A DNA stretch of 64,000 bases from assembly GCA_963787425.1 (NCBI GenBank), contig CAWBCV010000018.1:124001-188000 (forward strand). The letters run 5' to 3'. The notes under the pieces are model-generated. The model worked only from the letters and a program-made list of their open reading frames with translations, ran no database searches and was not told where the DNA came from. How positions within the stretch are numbered: position 1 is the first letter of the stretch; every line of letters begins with the position of its first letter. Both the position numbers and the translations under genes were made by a program. This document shows positions 24,612 to 33,277 of the stretch, piece after piece. Origin of the DNA: AP-15 sp963787425. Lineage in GTDB: Bacteria > Pseudomonadota > Alphaproteobacteria > ATCC43930 > CGMCC-115725.

Positions 24612-26189
24612 ATGCTGTATTTCGAGAATTGGAAGATTACCCTGATCTGCGCGGTGTGCGCACTCGGTGTGCTGCTGTCATTGCCGAACTTGTTCAGTCC
24701 ATCTTTCCTCGCTCAACTGCCGAATTGGCTCCCGCACAAGCAGGTGGCGCTCGGGCTCGATTTGCGCGGCGGTTCCTATCTGCTGCTCGAGGTCGATGTC
24801 GCCGCAGCCCAGCGCGAGCGCCTCAACTCGATCATCGATAATGTGCGCAACGCGTTGCGCGACGCCAATATTGGATATACCGGGCTCAGCGTTGAAGGCG
24901 ATGCGACCGTCTTCACGATCCGCGAACCCGACCAGATCGAAGCTGCGCGCCAAGCCTTGCGCAAGATCGATCCGGACCTGACCGTCGACATTGCTCCCGA
25001 CGGAGCCGGAAGCATGCGCTTCAGCGCGGCTGCAACCGACGCGCGGCGTCGGCAGGCCGTCGATCAGTCGATCGAGATCATCCGCCGGCGTATCGACGAG
25101 ACCGGAACCAAGGAACCGACGATCCAGCGCGAAGGGGCGGACCGCATCCTCGTTCAACTGCCGGGGGTCGACAACCCCGAGCACGTCAAGGCCCTGCTCG
25201 GCCGCACCGCCAAGCTGACGTTCCAGCTCGTCGACACCACGGTCTCGGTGGAAGACGCGCGCCGCGGCCGGCTGCCGCCCGGCGACGAGATCCTGCCAGC
25301 GGAGGAGGGGAGGGCAGGGCGTACGGGGCCTACCGCCTATGTCGTGCGCAAGCGCGTGATGGTTGGCGGGGATACCTTGGTCGACGCGCAGCCGACCTTT
25401 CAGAACAACGAGCCGGTCGTCAGCTTCCGCTTCGACGCTGCCGGCGCCAAACGTTTTGGCGATGCGACCCGCGACAATGTCGGCAAGCCTTTCGCGATCG
25501 TTCTCGACAACAAGGTAATCAGTGCGCCGGTGATCCGCGAACCGATCCTTGGCGGCAGCGGCATCATCTCCGGCAGCTTCACGGTCCAGTCGGCGAGCGA
25601 CCTTGCGCTGCTGCTGCGGGCGGGCGCGCTGCCGGCGCCGATCACGATCCTCGAAGAGCGGACGGTCGGGCCGGATCTCGGCGCCGATTCGATCCATGCC
25701 GGAGCGGTCGCCAGCATCGTCGGGGTCGTGCTGGTCGTCGTGTTTATGATCCTGTTCTACGGATTGTTCGGCGTTTTTGCCGATATCGCGTTGATCTTCA
25801 ACCTGTGCCTGATGCTCGGCAGCCTTTCGCTGCTCGGCGCTACCTTGACGTTGCCGGGTATCGCCGGCATCGCACTGACCATGGGCATGGCCGTCGACGC
25901 GAATGTGCTGATCTACGAGCGCATCCGCGAAGAGGTCCGCGCCGGCCGCACCGTACTGTCAGCGCTCGACGCCGGGTTTAAGCGCGCCTTCGGTACCATC
26001 CTCGACAGCCATGTCACAACCCTGGTCGCCGGCGCACTGATGTTCTGGCTCGGCTCCGGCCCGGTCAAGGGCTTCGCCGTGACGCTCAGCATCGGCGTTC
26101 TAACTTCGCTATTCTCGGCGATTTTGGTGACCCGGCTGTTGATCGTCACGTGGCTGCGCGAATGGAAACCGAGGGCCATCCCGATTTGA
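24612..26189 (+). CDS. secD: Protein translocase subunit SecD
   Basis: A 525-residue RND-type membrane protein that uses proton flow to help pull secreted proteins across the inner membrane. After helix 1 comes GLDLRGGSYLLLEVDV, the SecD signature. The large periplasmic domain P1 spans about residues 60-335, and five further helices follow with MGMAVDANVLIYERIREE in the fourth, holding the conserved Asp of proton transfer. Complete. secF follows after 13 nt. Confidence 0.97.
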   Translation: MLYFENWKITLICAVCALGVLLSLPNLFSPSFLAQLPNWLPHKQVALGLDLRGGSYLLLEVDVAAAQRERLNSIIDNVRNALRDANIGYTGLSVEGDATVFTIREPDQIEAARQALRKIDPDLTVDIAPDGAGSMRFSAAATDARRRQAVDQSIEIIRRRIDETGTKEPTIQREGADRILVQLPGVDNPEHVKALLGRTAKLTFQLVDTTVSVEDARRGRLPPGDEILPAEEGRAGRTGPTAYVVRKRVMVGGDTLVDAQPTFQNNEPVVSFRFDAAGAKRFGDATRDNVGKPFAIVLDNKVISAPVIREPILGGSGIISGSFTVQSASDLALLLRAGALPAPITILEERTVGPDLGADSIHAGAVASIVGVVLVVVFMILFYGLFGVFADIALIFNLCLMLGSLSLLGATLTLPGIAGIALTMGMAVDANVLIYERIREEVRAGRTVLSALDAGFKRAFGTILDSHVTTLVAGALMFWLGSGPVKGFAVTLSIGVLTSLFSAILVTRLLIVTWLREWKPRAIPI

Positions 26190-26202
26190 CCGTGAAAACA
26201 AA

Positions 26203-27150
26203 ATGAGACCGCTGATCGTCATCCGGCGCACGCCGAAAATCGACTTCATGGGATGGCACAAGATTGGGTTTGCGCTCTCCGGGCTGCTGACGATCGGCTC
26301 GATCGTGCTGTTTCTGACCGTCGGGCTCAATTACGGGATCGACTTTGTCGGCGGCACGCTGATCGAGGTTCGCTCCACGACGGGGCCGGCAAACCTTGCC
26401 GATATGCGGCAGAAGCTCGATGCCCTCCATATCGGAGAACCTTCCCTACAAGGGTTTGGCCCCCCGACCGATGTATTGATCCGGCTGCCCCGTCAGCCGG
26501 GCGGCGATGCCGAGCAGGAACGGGCCGTCCAGCTGGTGCGCCAAGCGCTCGGGTCCGGCGTCGAATACCGCCGCACGGAGGTCGTCGGCCCGAGCGTTGG
26601 CAGCGAACTGATCCGCGCCGGGGTGATCGCGACCGTTCTCGCCCTCTTCGCGATCGCCGCCTATATCTGGTTCCGATTCGAGTGGCAGTTCGGTGTCGGC
26701 GGGATGATCTCGACCATGCACGACGTCGTCACCACGGTCGGGCTGTTCGCGCTTTTTCAGCTCGAGTTCAACCTGACGACTTTGGCCGCGATCCTGACGA
26801 TCGCCGGTTATTCGGTCAACGACACCGTGGTCATCTACGACCGGATCCGCGAGTCGTTGCGCAAATATCCGAGAATGCCGTTTCGCGACCTGATCAACCT
26901 GGCGCTCAACGAGACATTGTCGCGGACTATCCTGACCGTCAGCACGGTTGCGCTCGCGGTTCTGTCATTGTTGTTCCTCGGCGGCCAAGTGCTTAGAGGG
27001 TTCAGCATCGCAATGCTGTGGGGGGTGGTGATCGGCACCTATTCGTCGCTCTTCATCGCGGCGCCGATCCTCTATTATGTCCGGCCGAACCGCGCCGCGA
27101 TCGCCCGGTCGAACGAAGCAGTGCCAGCCCGAGTCCCCGGGGCGCGCTGA
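26203..27150 (+). CDS. secF: Protein translocase subunit SecF
   Basis: A 315-residue partner of SecD with six helices. Signatures: NYGIDFVGGTLIEV after helix 1, a small periplasmic domain, and TIAGYSVNDTVVIYDRIRE in helices 4-5 with the conserved Asp. ATG at 26203 follows an AAAATGAG stretch; the RBS is weak, so coupling to secD is likely. Complete. Confidence 0.97.
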   Translation: MRPLIVIRRTPKIDFMGWHKIGFALSGLLTIGSIVLFLTVGLNYGIDFVGGTLIEVRSTTGPANLADMRQKLDALHIGEPSLQGFGPPTDVLIRLPRQPGGDAEQERAVQLVRQALGSGVEYRRTEVVGPSVGSELIRAGVIATVLALFAIAAYIWFRFEWQFGVGGMISTMHDVVTTVGLFALFQLEFNLTTLAAILTIAGYSVNDTVVIYDRIRESLRKYPRMPFRDLINLALNETLSRTILTVSTVALAVLSLLFLGGQVLRGFSIAMLWGVVIGTYSSLFIAAPILYYVRPNRAAIARSNEAVPARVPGAR

Positions 27151-27168
27151 GCCGCAGCGGTCGCCGCG

Positions 27169-27543
27169 ATGGATCTCACCCCCGTGGCGCCGGTCGGCCG
27201 TCAGATCATTGAGCGTTACGCAACGAGCGGATTTCGGGTGAGCGGGGTCATCTATCATGGCCCGATCCTGGTTTTTCCCGACCTCACTGTGGCGTGGGAA
27301 GCCGCGAGCGCTTCTGATGTGACCTGGGAGACTCTGGCCCCGGTGCTCGAGCGCGGTGGCGTCGAGATCTTGTTGCTCGGTCTCGGGCGCTCGACAAGTG
27401 CTTTACCTGCCGCGTTGCGGACCGCGCTCCGCGCCGCCGAGATCGCAATCGAGGCGATGGACACAGGAGCTGCGTGCCGCACCTACAATGTGCTGGTCGC
27501 TGAGGACCGTCGCGTCGCTGCGGCGCTGATACCGCCGTCGTAG
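27169..27543 (+). CDS. Mth938-like domain protein (DUF498)
   Basis: A 124-residue cytoplasmic protein of the Mth938 / NDUFAF3-like fold. Key stretches are FRVSGVIYHGPILVFPD, ILLLGLGRSTSALPAALR and a final ACRTYNVLVAEDRRVAAALI. In alphaproteobacteria it typically follows secF, and the eukaryotic homologue NDUFAF3 helps assemble complex I. The NDUFAF6-like gene at 29463 would be a second protein of that kind nearby. It starts 18 nt after the secF stop. Confidence 0.88.
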   Translation: MDLTPVAPVGRQIIERYATSGFRVSGVIYHGPILVFPDLTVAWEAASASDVTWETLAPVLERGGVEILLLGLGRSTSALPAALRTALRAAEIAIEAMDTGAACRTYNVLVAEDRRVAAALIPPS

Positions 27544-27650
27544 ACCCGCTCAAACTGGAGCTGATTTCATCGCCCGGTGAGCAATCATGGCGCTTCCGGG
27601 AATTGCTGACCGTGTGCTGACGTTGTCAACATAGACCTTTGAGGGAGCCG

Positions 27651-27941
27651 ATGATGGCCTTTCGCTCACAGTTTTTCGGTACCGCGGCGCTTGTCGCGGC
27701 TCTGGCGATAGCCCCTGCCGTTAATGCCGAACATTGGCACGGGGATTATCATCACCACGGCGGTGGCGGTGGCGCGGCCGGGGCCGCAATAATCGGCGGG
27801 CTCGTCGGCCTCGGCGTAGGTGCCGCGATCGCTTCGAACCGCGGCTACGCACCCGGGTATTATGCGCCCCCCTACAGCTATTATGGACCGCCGCCGACCT
27901 ATTACACGCCCCCGCCGCCTGCCGTTTACTACGGCTACTGA
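27651..27941 (+). CDS. Exported glycine- and tyrosine-rich small protein
   Basis: A 96-residue protein with a signal peptide (GTAALVAALAIAPAVNA), a His/Gly-rich stretch HWHGDYHHHGGGGG, one Gly-rich hydrophobic segment (GAAIIGGLVGLGVGAAIASN, a glycine zipper) and a Pro/Tyr-rich tail. This layout is common in small outer-membrane-associated proteins of alphaproteobacteria; function is unknown. GAGGGAG lies 4 nt before the ATG at 27651. It is followed after 30 nt by another exported protein on the same strand. Confidence 0.75.
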   Translation: MMAFRSQFFGTAALVAALAIAPAVNAEHWHGDYHHHGGGGGAAGAAIIGGLVGLGVGAAIASNRGYAPGYYAPPYSYYGPPPTYYTPPPPAVYYGY

Positions 27942-27971
27942 TCGACGATCTCAGCTAACGGGAACACGCCG

Positions 27972-28502
27972 ATGAAAATGATCCTGTCCGGCCGTTTGGC
28001 CCCGGTCGCGGTTGCTGCTCTGCTGTCGTTGCCCGCGGCCGCCTGGGCCCAATCCTCGCAATCTCCAGCGACGCAAGCCGCTACGCCTCCGCCCGCGGCC
28101 GCGGCTTCCCCCATGGTTAACCACCCGGTGCCGGGCAAGAATGCGGAGGAACGGGTGGAAAACCGAATCAAAGAGTTGCATGCACAGCTGCGCATCACCC
28201 CGGCCGAGGAACCGCAATGGAATCAATTCGCCGAGGTCATGCGCGACAACGCGCGCGCCATGGATCAAGCCTTTAGGGAGCGCGCTCAGGGCTTTGAGTC
28301 GATGAACGCCGTGCAGAACATGCAGTCCTACGAGAAGCTCGCACAAGCGCACGCTCAAGATCTGGAGAAGCTGGTTCCGGCGTTCCAGAATCTTTACGGC
28401 ACGATGCCTGATCAGCAGAAGCAGCTCGCCGACCAGGTGTTTCGCACCAATGCGGAGGAGCACGCGCAACGGCACGCGGCGCATCACGGCCGTAGCGGGT
28501 AA
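27972..28502 (+). CDS. Spy/CpxP family periplasmic protein (LTxxQ motif)
   Basis: A 176-residue exported protein. It has a signal peptide ending AAAWAQ, an Ala/Pro-rich spacer to about residue 55, then an all-helical domain RVENRIKELHAQLRITPAEEPQW, where the usual LTxxQ motif reads ITPAEEPQW. A second helical unit follows (LVPAFQNLYGTMPDQQKQLADQVF) with the characteristic second pair. Spy-like proteins act as ATP-independent periplasmic chaperones or stress sensors; that role here is inference. It is in tandem with the Gly/Tyr-rich gene and is followed by a hairpin terminator. Confidence 0.8.
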   Translation: MKMILSGRLAPVAVAALLSLPAAAWAQSSQSPATQAATPPPAAAASPMVNHPVPGKNAEERVENRIKELHAQLRITPAEEPQWNQFAEVMRDNARAMDQAFRERAQGFESMNAVQNMQSYEKLAQAHAQDLEKLVPAFQNLYGTMPDQQKQLADQVFRTNAEEHAQRHAAHHGRSG

Positions 28503-28529
28503 AGGACGTAGAGGCCACCGAATTGGCAG

Positions 28530-28556
28530 CCCCGCCCTCGGCGGGGCTTGCTTTGT
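28530..28556 (+). terminator. Terminator after the Spy-like gene
   Basis: A perfect 8-bp stem GCCCCGCC (28530-28537) / GGCGGGGC (28541-28548) with a 3-nt loop, followed by TTGCTTTG. It lies 28 nt after the stop of the Spy-like gene. Confidence 0.65.
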
Positions 28557-28609
28557 GATCCAACGGCGCGCTTTTTCCACGAAGGGATCGGCGTCAAGCG
28601 AGCTTGGTA

Positions 28610-28816
28610 ATGGCGCCCGGAATCGGCCACAATGGCGGTCCGCCCTTGGACCCCGGAGCGGATTGGCGGAAGTTCTGCTGGAAGAAGGCTCACGCGCGGG
28701 TCTGGAAAACCCCGCCGCGCGAGATCGCACTGGCCCGTCTGGCGCGCGCTCAGACCCTCGGTATGACGTATCGGGAATATACCGCGGTGCTGCTCGACAG
28801 GGGTGTGCACCTGTGA
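28610..28816 (+). CDS. Small conserved alphaproteobacterial protein with an IGHNGGPPL motif
   Basis: A 68-residue protein starting MAPGIGHNGGPPLDPG, then WRKFCWKKAHARVW and a C-terminal helix LARAQTLGMTYREYTAVLL. The IGHNGGPPL N-terminal motif recurs at the start of many small alphaproteobacterial proteins; function is unknown. An in-frame TTG lies 6 nt earlier, but ATG 28610 gives the motif its usual position. It ends against a strong bidirectional terminator shared with sodB. Confidence 0.65.
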   Translation: MAPGIGHNGGPPLDPGADWRKFCWKKAHARVWKTPPREIALARLARAQTLGMTYREYTAVLLDRGVHL

Positions 28817-28843
28817 AAAAGCCCCGCATAAACGGGGCTTTTT
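28816..28843. terminator. Bidirectional Rho-independent terminator
   Basis: AAAAAGCCCCG (28816-28826), a 6-nt loop and CGGGGCTTTTT (28833-28843): a perfect 11-bp inverted repeat with a T-tract on each strand. It serves both the small plus-strand gene ending at 28816 and sodB on the minus strand ending at 28862. Confidence 0.92.
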
Positions 28844-28861
28844 CTGTGATGCGAGCCGTTG

Positions 28862-29464
28862 CTAACGGGCTTTCCCGAGGTTCTGAGCGACAAAGTCCCA
28901 GTTGATCAGATGGTCGAGGAAGGTCTGGACGAAATCCGGCCGGCGGTTCTGGTAATCGAGGTAATAGGCGTGCTCCCAAACGTCGCAGGTCAAAAGCGCC
29001 GTCTGGCCTTCGGCCAACGGGTTGACCGCATTTGGCGTCGCCATGATCTTGACTTGCCCGCCATCGGCGACGAGCCAAGCCCAGCCGCTGCCGAACTGGC
29101 CGACGGCGGCAGTCTTGAACTGCTCCTTGAACTTATCGAAACTGCCGCAACCGCGGTCGATCGCCTGGGCAACTTGTCCGCTCGGCGCGCCACCGCCGTT
29201 GGGCTTCATGCAGTTCCAGAAGAAAGTGTGATTCCACACTTGAGCGGCGTTGTTGAAGATTCCCGTCTTGGACGAGTCCTTTGCGGTGGCCTTGATGATC
29301 TCCTCGAGGGCTTGGTTCTCCATCGGAGAGCCCTTGACCAGGTTGTTCAGGTTGGTGACGTAAGCTTGGTGATGCTTGCCGTGATGAAAATCGAGCGTCT
29401 GCGCCGACGTATGCGGCTCGAGCGCGTTTTTCGGATAGGGCAGGGGCGGCAGTTCGAAAGCCAT
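28862..29464 (-). CDS. sodB: Superoxide dismutase, Fe type
   Basis: A 200-residue Fe/Mn superoxide dismutase, cytoplasmic, converting superoxide to oxygen and peroxide. The metal ligands are visible: DFHHGKHHQAYV (first His), WNHTFFWNCM (second His) and DVWEHAYYLDYQNRR (Asp and His). The Fe-type signature AAQVWNHTFFW with Gln in AVGQFGSGWAWL supports SodB. The start is taken at MAFELPPLPY (29464). An upstream ATG at 29473 would add three residues. The start overlaps the plus-strand gene starting at 29463 head to head, so one of the two starts may be wrong. Confidence 0.95.
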   Translation of the reverse strand: MAFELPPLPYPKNALEPHTSAQTLDFHHGKHHQAYVTNLNNLVKGSPMENQALEEIIKATAKDSSKTGIFNNAAQVWNHTFFWNCMKPNGGGAPSGQVAQAIDRGCGSFDKFKEQFKTAAVGQFGSGWAWLVADGGQVKIMATPNAVNPLAEGQTALLTCDVWEHAYYLDYQNRRPDFVQTFLDHLINWDFVAQNLGKAR

Positions 29465-30314
29465 GGCGACCATCCCGGGTTATGTAAAAGAGGTCCGTCG
29501 AACAACGCCGGTCCCGGAGCGACGTTCCACTGATCCGGATCGCCTGTCGCCGGTCGCGGCGCTGGTGCGGCGCCACGACCGCGACCGGTATCAAACGGCG
29601 CTGTTTGCACCGACCGCGCGTCGCGAGGCGCTGTTCGCGCTTTACGCCTTCAATTACGAGATTGCAAGGGTGCGCGAGAGTGTCACGCAGCCGATGCTCG
29701 GCCAGATCCGGCTGCAATGGTGGCGCGAAAATATCGCCGCAGCGTTTGAGGGCGGCTCGATCCGCCATCATCCCGTCATGGAGCCCCTTGCTGCCACGAT
29801 CCGCGAATTCGGGTTGACCCGCGGTCACTTCGACGGGCTGATTGACGCGCGCGAGACCGACCTCACCGACGAACCGCCGGCGAGCCTCTCCGCGCTCGAA
29901 AGCTACGCAGAGGGGAGCTCGTCACGGCTTATCTATCTCGCCCTCGAGATTCTCGAAGCGCGCGGTCCTGCCGTGACCGAGGCCGGGTTGCATATCGGGA
30001 TCGCCTATTCGCTTGCCGGGCTGTTGCGAGCCATGCCGCTGCGGGCACGCCATATAATCCCCGCGGGTATTCCTGCGCAAACCGGAGTCGCTGAACTCAC
30101 TACGGCGGCTTCACGACACCTCGAAGCGGCGCGTGCGAGCCGCGGTCGGACGCCGCGTTCCGCGCTTCCCGCGCTCTTGTCCGCCGTAATCGCGCAGCGC
30201 TCGCTTACGCGGCTGAAGCGCGCGCGGTACGACCCTTTCGATCCAGCCCTGGCGGTCCCTGACCCGCTGCAGAGCTGGCGCCTTGCCGCGGCAGCCCTGT
30301 TAAACCGGTTCTGA
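29463..30314 (+). CDS. Squalene/phytoene synthase family protein, NDUFAF6-like
   Basis: A 283-residue protein of the isoprenoid synthase superfamily. Family features: TALFAPTARREALFALYAFN at about residues 40-60, PMLGQIRLQWWRENI, and a helical C-terminal half. The Asp-rich DxxxD motifs needed to bind prenyl diphosphate are missing (NYEIARVRE replaces the first), as in NDUFAF6, a complex I assembly factor. It is therefore probably not an active carotenoid enzyme. Downstream of secF/Mth938 is its common alphaproteobacterial location. The annotated ATG overlaps the sodB start; a later GTG near 29570 is possible, so the N-terminus is uncertain. Confidence 0.82.
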   Translation: MATIPGYVKEVRRTTPVPERRSTDPDRLSPVAALVRRHDRDRYQTALFAPTARREALFALYAFNYEIARVRESVTQPMLGQIRLQWWRENIAAAFEGGSIRHHPVMEPLAATIREFGLTRGHFDGLIDARETDLTDEPPASLSALESYAEGSSSRLIYLALEILEARGPAVTEAGLHIGIAYSLAGLLRAMPLRARHIIPAGIPAQTGVAELTTAASRHLEAARASRGRTPRSALPALLSAVIAQRSLTRLKRARYDPFDPALAVPDPLQSWRLAAAALLNRF

Positions 30315-30324
30315 CGCGCAGCCC

Positions 30325-31104
30325 CTATCGCCCGTGAAAGTTCGGGAGGCGACGCTCGCCCATTGCCTTGACGCCTTCTTTGAAATCCTCGGTGCGGCGC
30401 AGCCAATCTTGTTCGACGAGTTCGCGCTCTGTGGCGGCTTCGATCGCGTCGCACAGCCCGCGGCGCACCGTCTCCCGCGTCGACATGACGGCGAGGGGCG
30501 CCGATTGCGCGATCTCCAGCGCAAGGGCCTGCGCAGCGCTGCGCACTTCGGCGACCGGCACCAGCAGATCCGCGAGCCCGATCCGCACCGCTTCGTCTCC
30601 GGAGATGCGGCGTCCGGTATAGAACAGCAGCGACGCCTGTTGCGCGCCGACGAGGCGCGGCAACGTCGCGGTCAAGCCGAAACCGGGATGAAAGCCGAGC
30701 CGGTTGAAATTGGCGCTGAACCGAGCCTCCTGACAGGTAACGCGAAAATCGGCGACCAGCGCGAGACCCAGACCTCCCCCAACCGCAGCGCCGTGCACCG
30801 CGGCGATGATCGGCTTGCGCGTGCGGAAGAGGCGGATCGCTTCCTTGTAGAGGTGCCGGCCGGCGCCGCTGCGGCTCCCCTCAGTTACCGTTCCAGTTTC
30901 CATACGTTTCGAGAAATCGGCCCCGGCGCAGAACGAGCGCCCCTCGGCCGTCAGCACGATCGCGCGGCAGCCCGGTTCGGCGTCGAGCCCCTCAAAGGCT
31001 TCGCCGAGTTCGGCGATCAGCTCGCTGTCGAAGAAATTGTGCGGCGGACGGCGCATCTCGACCGTCGCGACGTAGCCGTCCTGGCTGACATGGGTGTCGC
31101 TCAT
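30325..31104 (-). CDS. Enoyl-CoA hydratase/isomerase family protein
   Basis: A 259-residue crotonase-fold protein acting on acyl-CoA. The oxyanion-hole motifs are SFCAGADFSKR near residue 57 and AAVHGAAVGGGLGLALVADF near 103. The Glu usually acting in hydration (after GGG...) is not in its standard place: FHPGFGLTATLPRLVG follows, so it may be an isomerase or hydrolase. It is the last gene of a minus-strand operon with two acyl-CoA dehydrogenases and an acyl-CoA synthetase; 12 nt separates it from the synthetase stop. Substrate unknown. Confidence 0.88.
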   Translation of the reverse strand: MSDTHVSQDGYVATVEMRRPPHNFFDSELIAELGEAFEGLDAEPGCRAIVLTAEGRSFCAGADFSKRMETGTVTEGSRSGAGRHLYKEAIRLFRTRKPIIAAVHGAAVGGGLGLALVADFRVTCQEARFSANFNRLGFHPGFGLTATLPRLVGAQQASLLFYTGRRISGDEAVRIGLADLLVPVAEVRSAAQALALEIAQSAPLAVMSTRETVRRGLCDAIEAATERELVEQDWLRRTEDFKEGVKAMGERRLPNFHGR

Positions 31105-31116
31105 TTGCGGATCTCC

Positions 31117-33273
31117 TCAGAGCTTTGTTTGACGATCCGGGGTCCGTTTGACGATCAGGGCATCGACGACGGTCAAACCCTGTCCTTGCGGATGCACGAT
31201 GACCGGGTTGAGGTCGATTTCCTCGATCAGCTCGGCGTGGTCGGCGGCGAAGCGCGACAATGTCGCGATCAGTTCCGCCAACGCCGCGCGGTCGGCCGGC
31301 GGCGCACCTCGCATTGCCCCAAGGAGCGCCGCCCCCTTCAGCTGGTCCAGCAGAGCCAGCGCTTGCTCCACGGCGATTGGCACCGGCGCGAACGCTATGT
31401 CACGCAGCACCTCGACATGGATGCCGCCGAGCCCGACCATCAGCACCGGGCCGAAACCGGCATCCCGCGTGATGCCGAGGATGATTTCGCGGCCCGGCGG
31501 CGCCATCGCCTGCACCAGAACACCGTGGATGGCGGCCTCCGGGTAGGCCCTTTTTGCGCTCCCCAGCACCCGTTCGTAGGCCTCGCGCACAGCCGTTTCC
31601 CCGACAATGCCCAAGGCGATGCCGCCCGCCTCCGTTTTGTGGGTGATGTTGGGGGACTGCACCTTTAGTGCGACCGGGCCGCAGATGCGGGCAGCGGCCT
31701 GTGCGGTCTCGTCCGCGCTCGTTGCCAGCGCTTCTTGCGGCCGCGGCACGCCGTATCGTGCGAGCAAGACCTTGGCCTCGGTCTCGGTCAGCACGGGGCC
31801 GGCGGCTGCCAGAGCGCGGCCGACTTCGTCGCGCACTCCCGGCGAGGTCGCCGAAGCCGCCATCGGCTCCCGCCGCCGCGTCTGGAACGCGGCGTAGTCG
31901 ACCAGCGCACGAATCGCGCGGGCGCAGCTCGGCATCGAGGTGTAGCAAGGGATGCCCGCTTCGGCGAACCGCGCCATCGCCCCCGGCGATGCGGTCGTGT
32001 AGGTCGACAGGAGGATCGGCTGCTCGGTCGAGGCCGTGATCGCGGCCAGCTCTTCGGCGCGCTTGGCGGCGGTTGCGTCATTAGCGAGCGAGCCGATCAG
32101 CAGGATCGTGTCGATCCGCTTCGACTCGCGGACGATTTCGACGAGCCGCGCGTAGCCGACCTCGTGGATCGCCTGAGCGGTGCCGTCGACCGGGTTTTGC
32201 GCCGAGGCGTAGGAGGGGAGGAGGGCGAGGACGCGCCGCTGGAGGTCGTGCTCCAGGATCGGGAGCTCGAGCCCGTGCGCCGACAGGATGTCGGCCATCC
32301 ATACCGCGCTGCCGCCCGATCCGGTGATTACCGCGACGCGGTTGCCGCGCGGCAAGCGGCAGAACGAGAAGGCGGCCGCGACGTCGAGCATATGGTCGAG
32401 ATCCTCGCCGCGGATGATGCCGTGGTGGCGGAAGATCGCATCGTCGATATCGCCGGCCTGCGCAAGCGCCCCGGTATGCGAGGCAGCGGCACGCCGCCCG
32501 GCGGCCGATCGCCCGACCTTGGCGACGATCAGCGGCTTGCCGGCATCTGCGGCCTTCTCGGCGACCGCGCGGAAGCGCTCGGGGCGGCGTATCCCCTCGA
32601 GATAGAGCAAGAAGATGTCGGCGGCGCCCTCGTCGAGCCACCAATCGACGTAATCATGAGCCTCCAGGACCGTCTGGTTGCCGGCGCTGACCTGATGCGT
32701 GAAATGCAATTGCCGGTCGCGACCGCGGCTAAGAAACGAGAAGGTCAGCGCCCCGCTCTGGCAGCTGACCGCGATCGGCCGCGCCGTGCTGACGGCGGGC
32801 AGCAAGCTCCGGCTGGGGTCGTGGAAGACCGGGCTGAAGGTCGCGACGAGCGGCCTCGACGGATTGACGATGCCCTCGGAATTAGGCCCGCAGACGACGA
32901 TACCGTGGCGTTCGGCGATCCTACTCAGCTCGACATCTCGGGCACGCGCGGCCTCGTTGCTCTCTTCGGCAAAGCCCGAACTGATCACGACAGCCGCGCG
33001 GATCCGCCCGCCGCATTGCTCCAGGGTTTCTGCCACATGCGCCGCCGGCACAAGGATCACCGCGAGATCCACCGGCTCAGGCAGCGCCGGGACCGAAGGA
33101 TAGGCTCGCAACCCGAGCACCTCGCTCTGGCTGCGGGTCACCGGGAAGATCCGGCCGTCATAACCATGGCCGATCAGCGCGTGCGTCAGCCGGCCGCGCA
33201 GAGTTTCTGTATCGGCCGATGCGCCGACGATCGCGATGCTGTCGGGTGAGAGGAGGGGCCTCAGATCCGGCAT
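31117..33273 (-). CDS. Acyl-CoA synthetase, NDP-forming (acetate-CoA ligase family)
   Basis: A 718-residue fused protein with both halves of the ADP-forming acetyl-CoA synthetase. The N-terminal CoA-binding Rossmann part (IAIVGASADTETLRGRLTHA), the ligase-CoA domain with SHTGALAQAGDIDDAIFRHHG (catalytic phospho-His region), and a C-terminal ATP-grasp (about residues 500-710, VALKVQSPNITHKTEAGGI). It activates a carboxylic acid to its CoA ester, presumably the first step for the acyl-CoA dehydrogenases upstream. It lies 4 nt after the stop of the large acyl-CoA dehydrogenase, so it is co-transcribed. Full length. Confidence 0.9.
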   Translation of the reverse strand: MPDLRPLLSPDSIAIVGASADTETLRGRLTHALIGHGYDGRIFPVTRSQSEVLGLRAYPSVPALPEPVDLAVILVPAAHVAETLEQCGGRIRAAVVISSGFAEESNEAARARDVELSRIAERHGIVVCGPNSEGIVNPSRPLVATFSPVFHDPSRSLLPAVSTARPIAVSCQSGALTFSFLSRGRDRQLHFTHQVSAGNQTVLEAHDYVDWWLDEGAADIFLLYLEGIRRPERFRAVAEKAADAGKPLIVAKVGRSAAGRRAAASHTGALAQAGDIDDAIFRHHGIIRGEDLDHMLDVAAAFSFCRLPRGNRVAVITGSGGSAVWMADILSAHGLELPILEHDLQRRVLALLPSYASAQNPVDGTAQAIHEVGYARLVEIVRESKRIDTILLIGSLANDATAAKRAEELAAITASTEQPILLSTYTTASPGAMARFAEAGIPCYTSMPSCARAIRALVDYAAFQTRRREPMAASATSPGVRDEVGRALAAAGPVLTETEAKVLLARYGVPRPQEALATSADETAQAAARICGPVALKVQSPNITHKTEAGGIALGIVGETAVREAYERVLGSAKRAYPEAAIHGVLVQAMAPPGREIILGITRDAGFGPVLMVGLGGIHVEVLRDIAFAPVPIAVEQALALLDQLKGAALLGAMRGAPPADRAALAELIATLSRFAADHAELIEEIDLNPVIVHPQGQGLTVVDALIVKRTPDRQTKL

Positions 33274-33277
33274 CGAC

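Noticed and set aside
24678..25697. A 339-codon frame opposite secD
   Set aside because: secD is complete on the plus strand; this is its complement with no signatures.
30334..31668. A 444-codon plus-strand frame over the hydratase and synthetase genes
   Set aside because: Antisense to two well-supported enzymes; typical GC-rich shadow.
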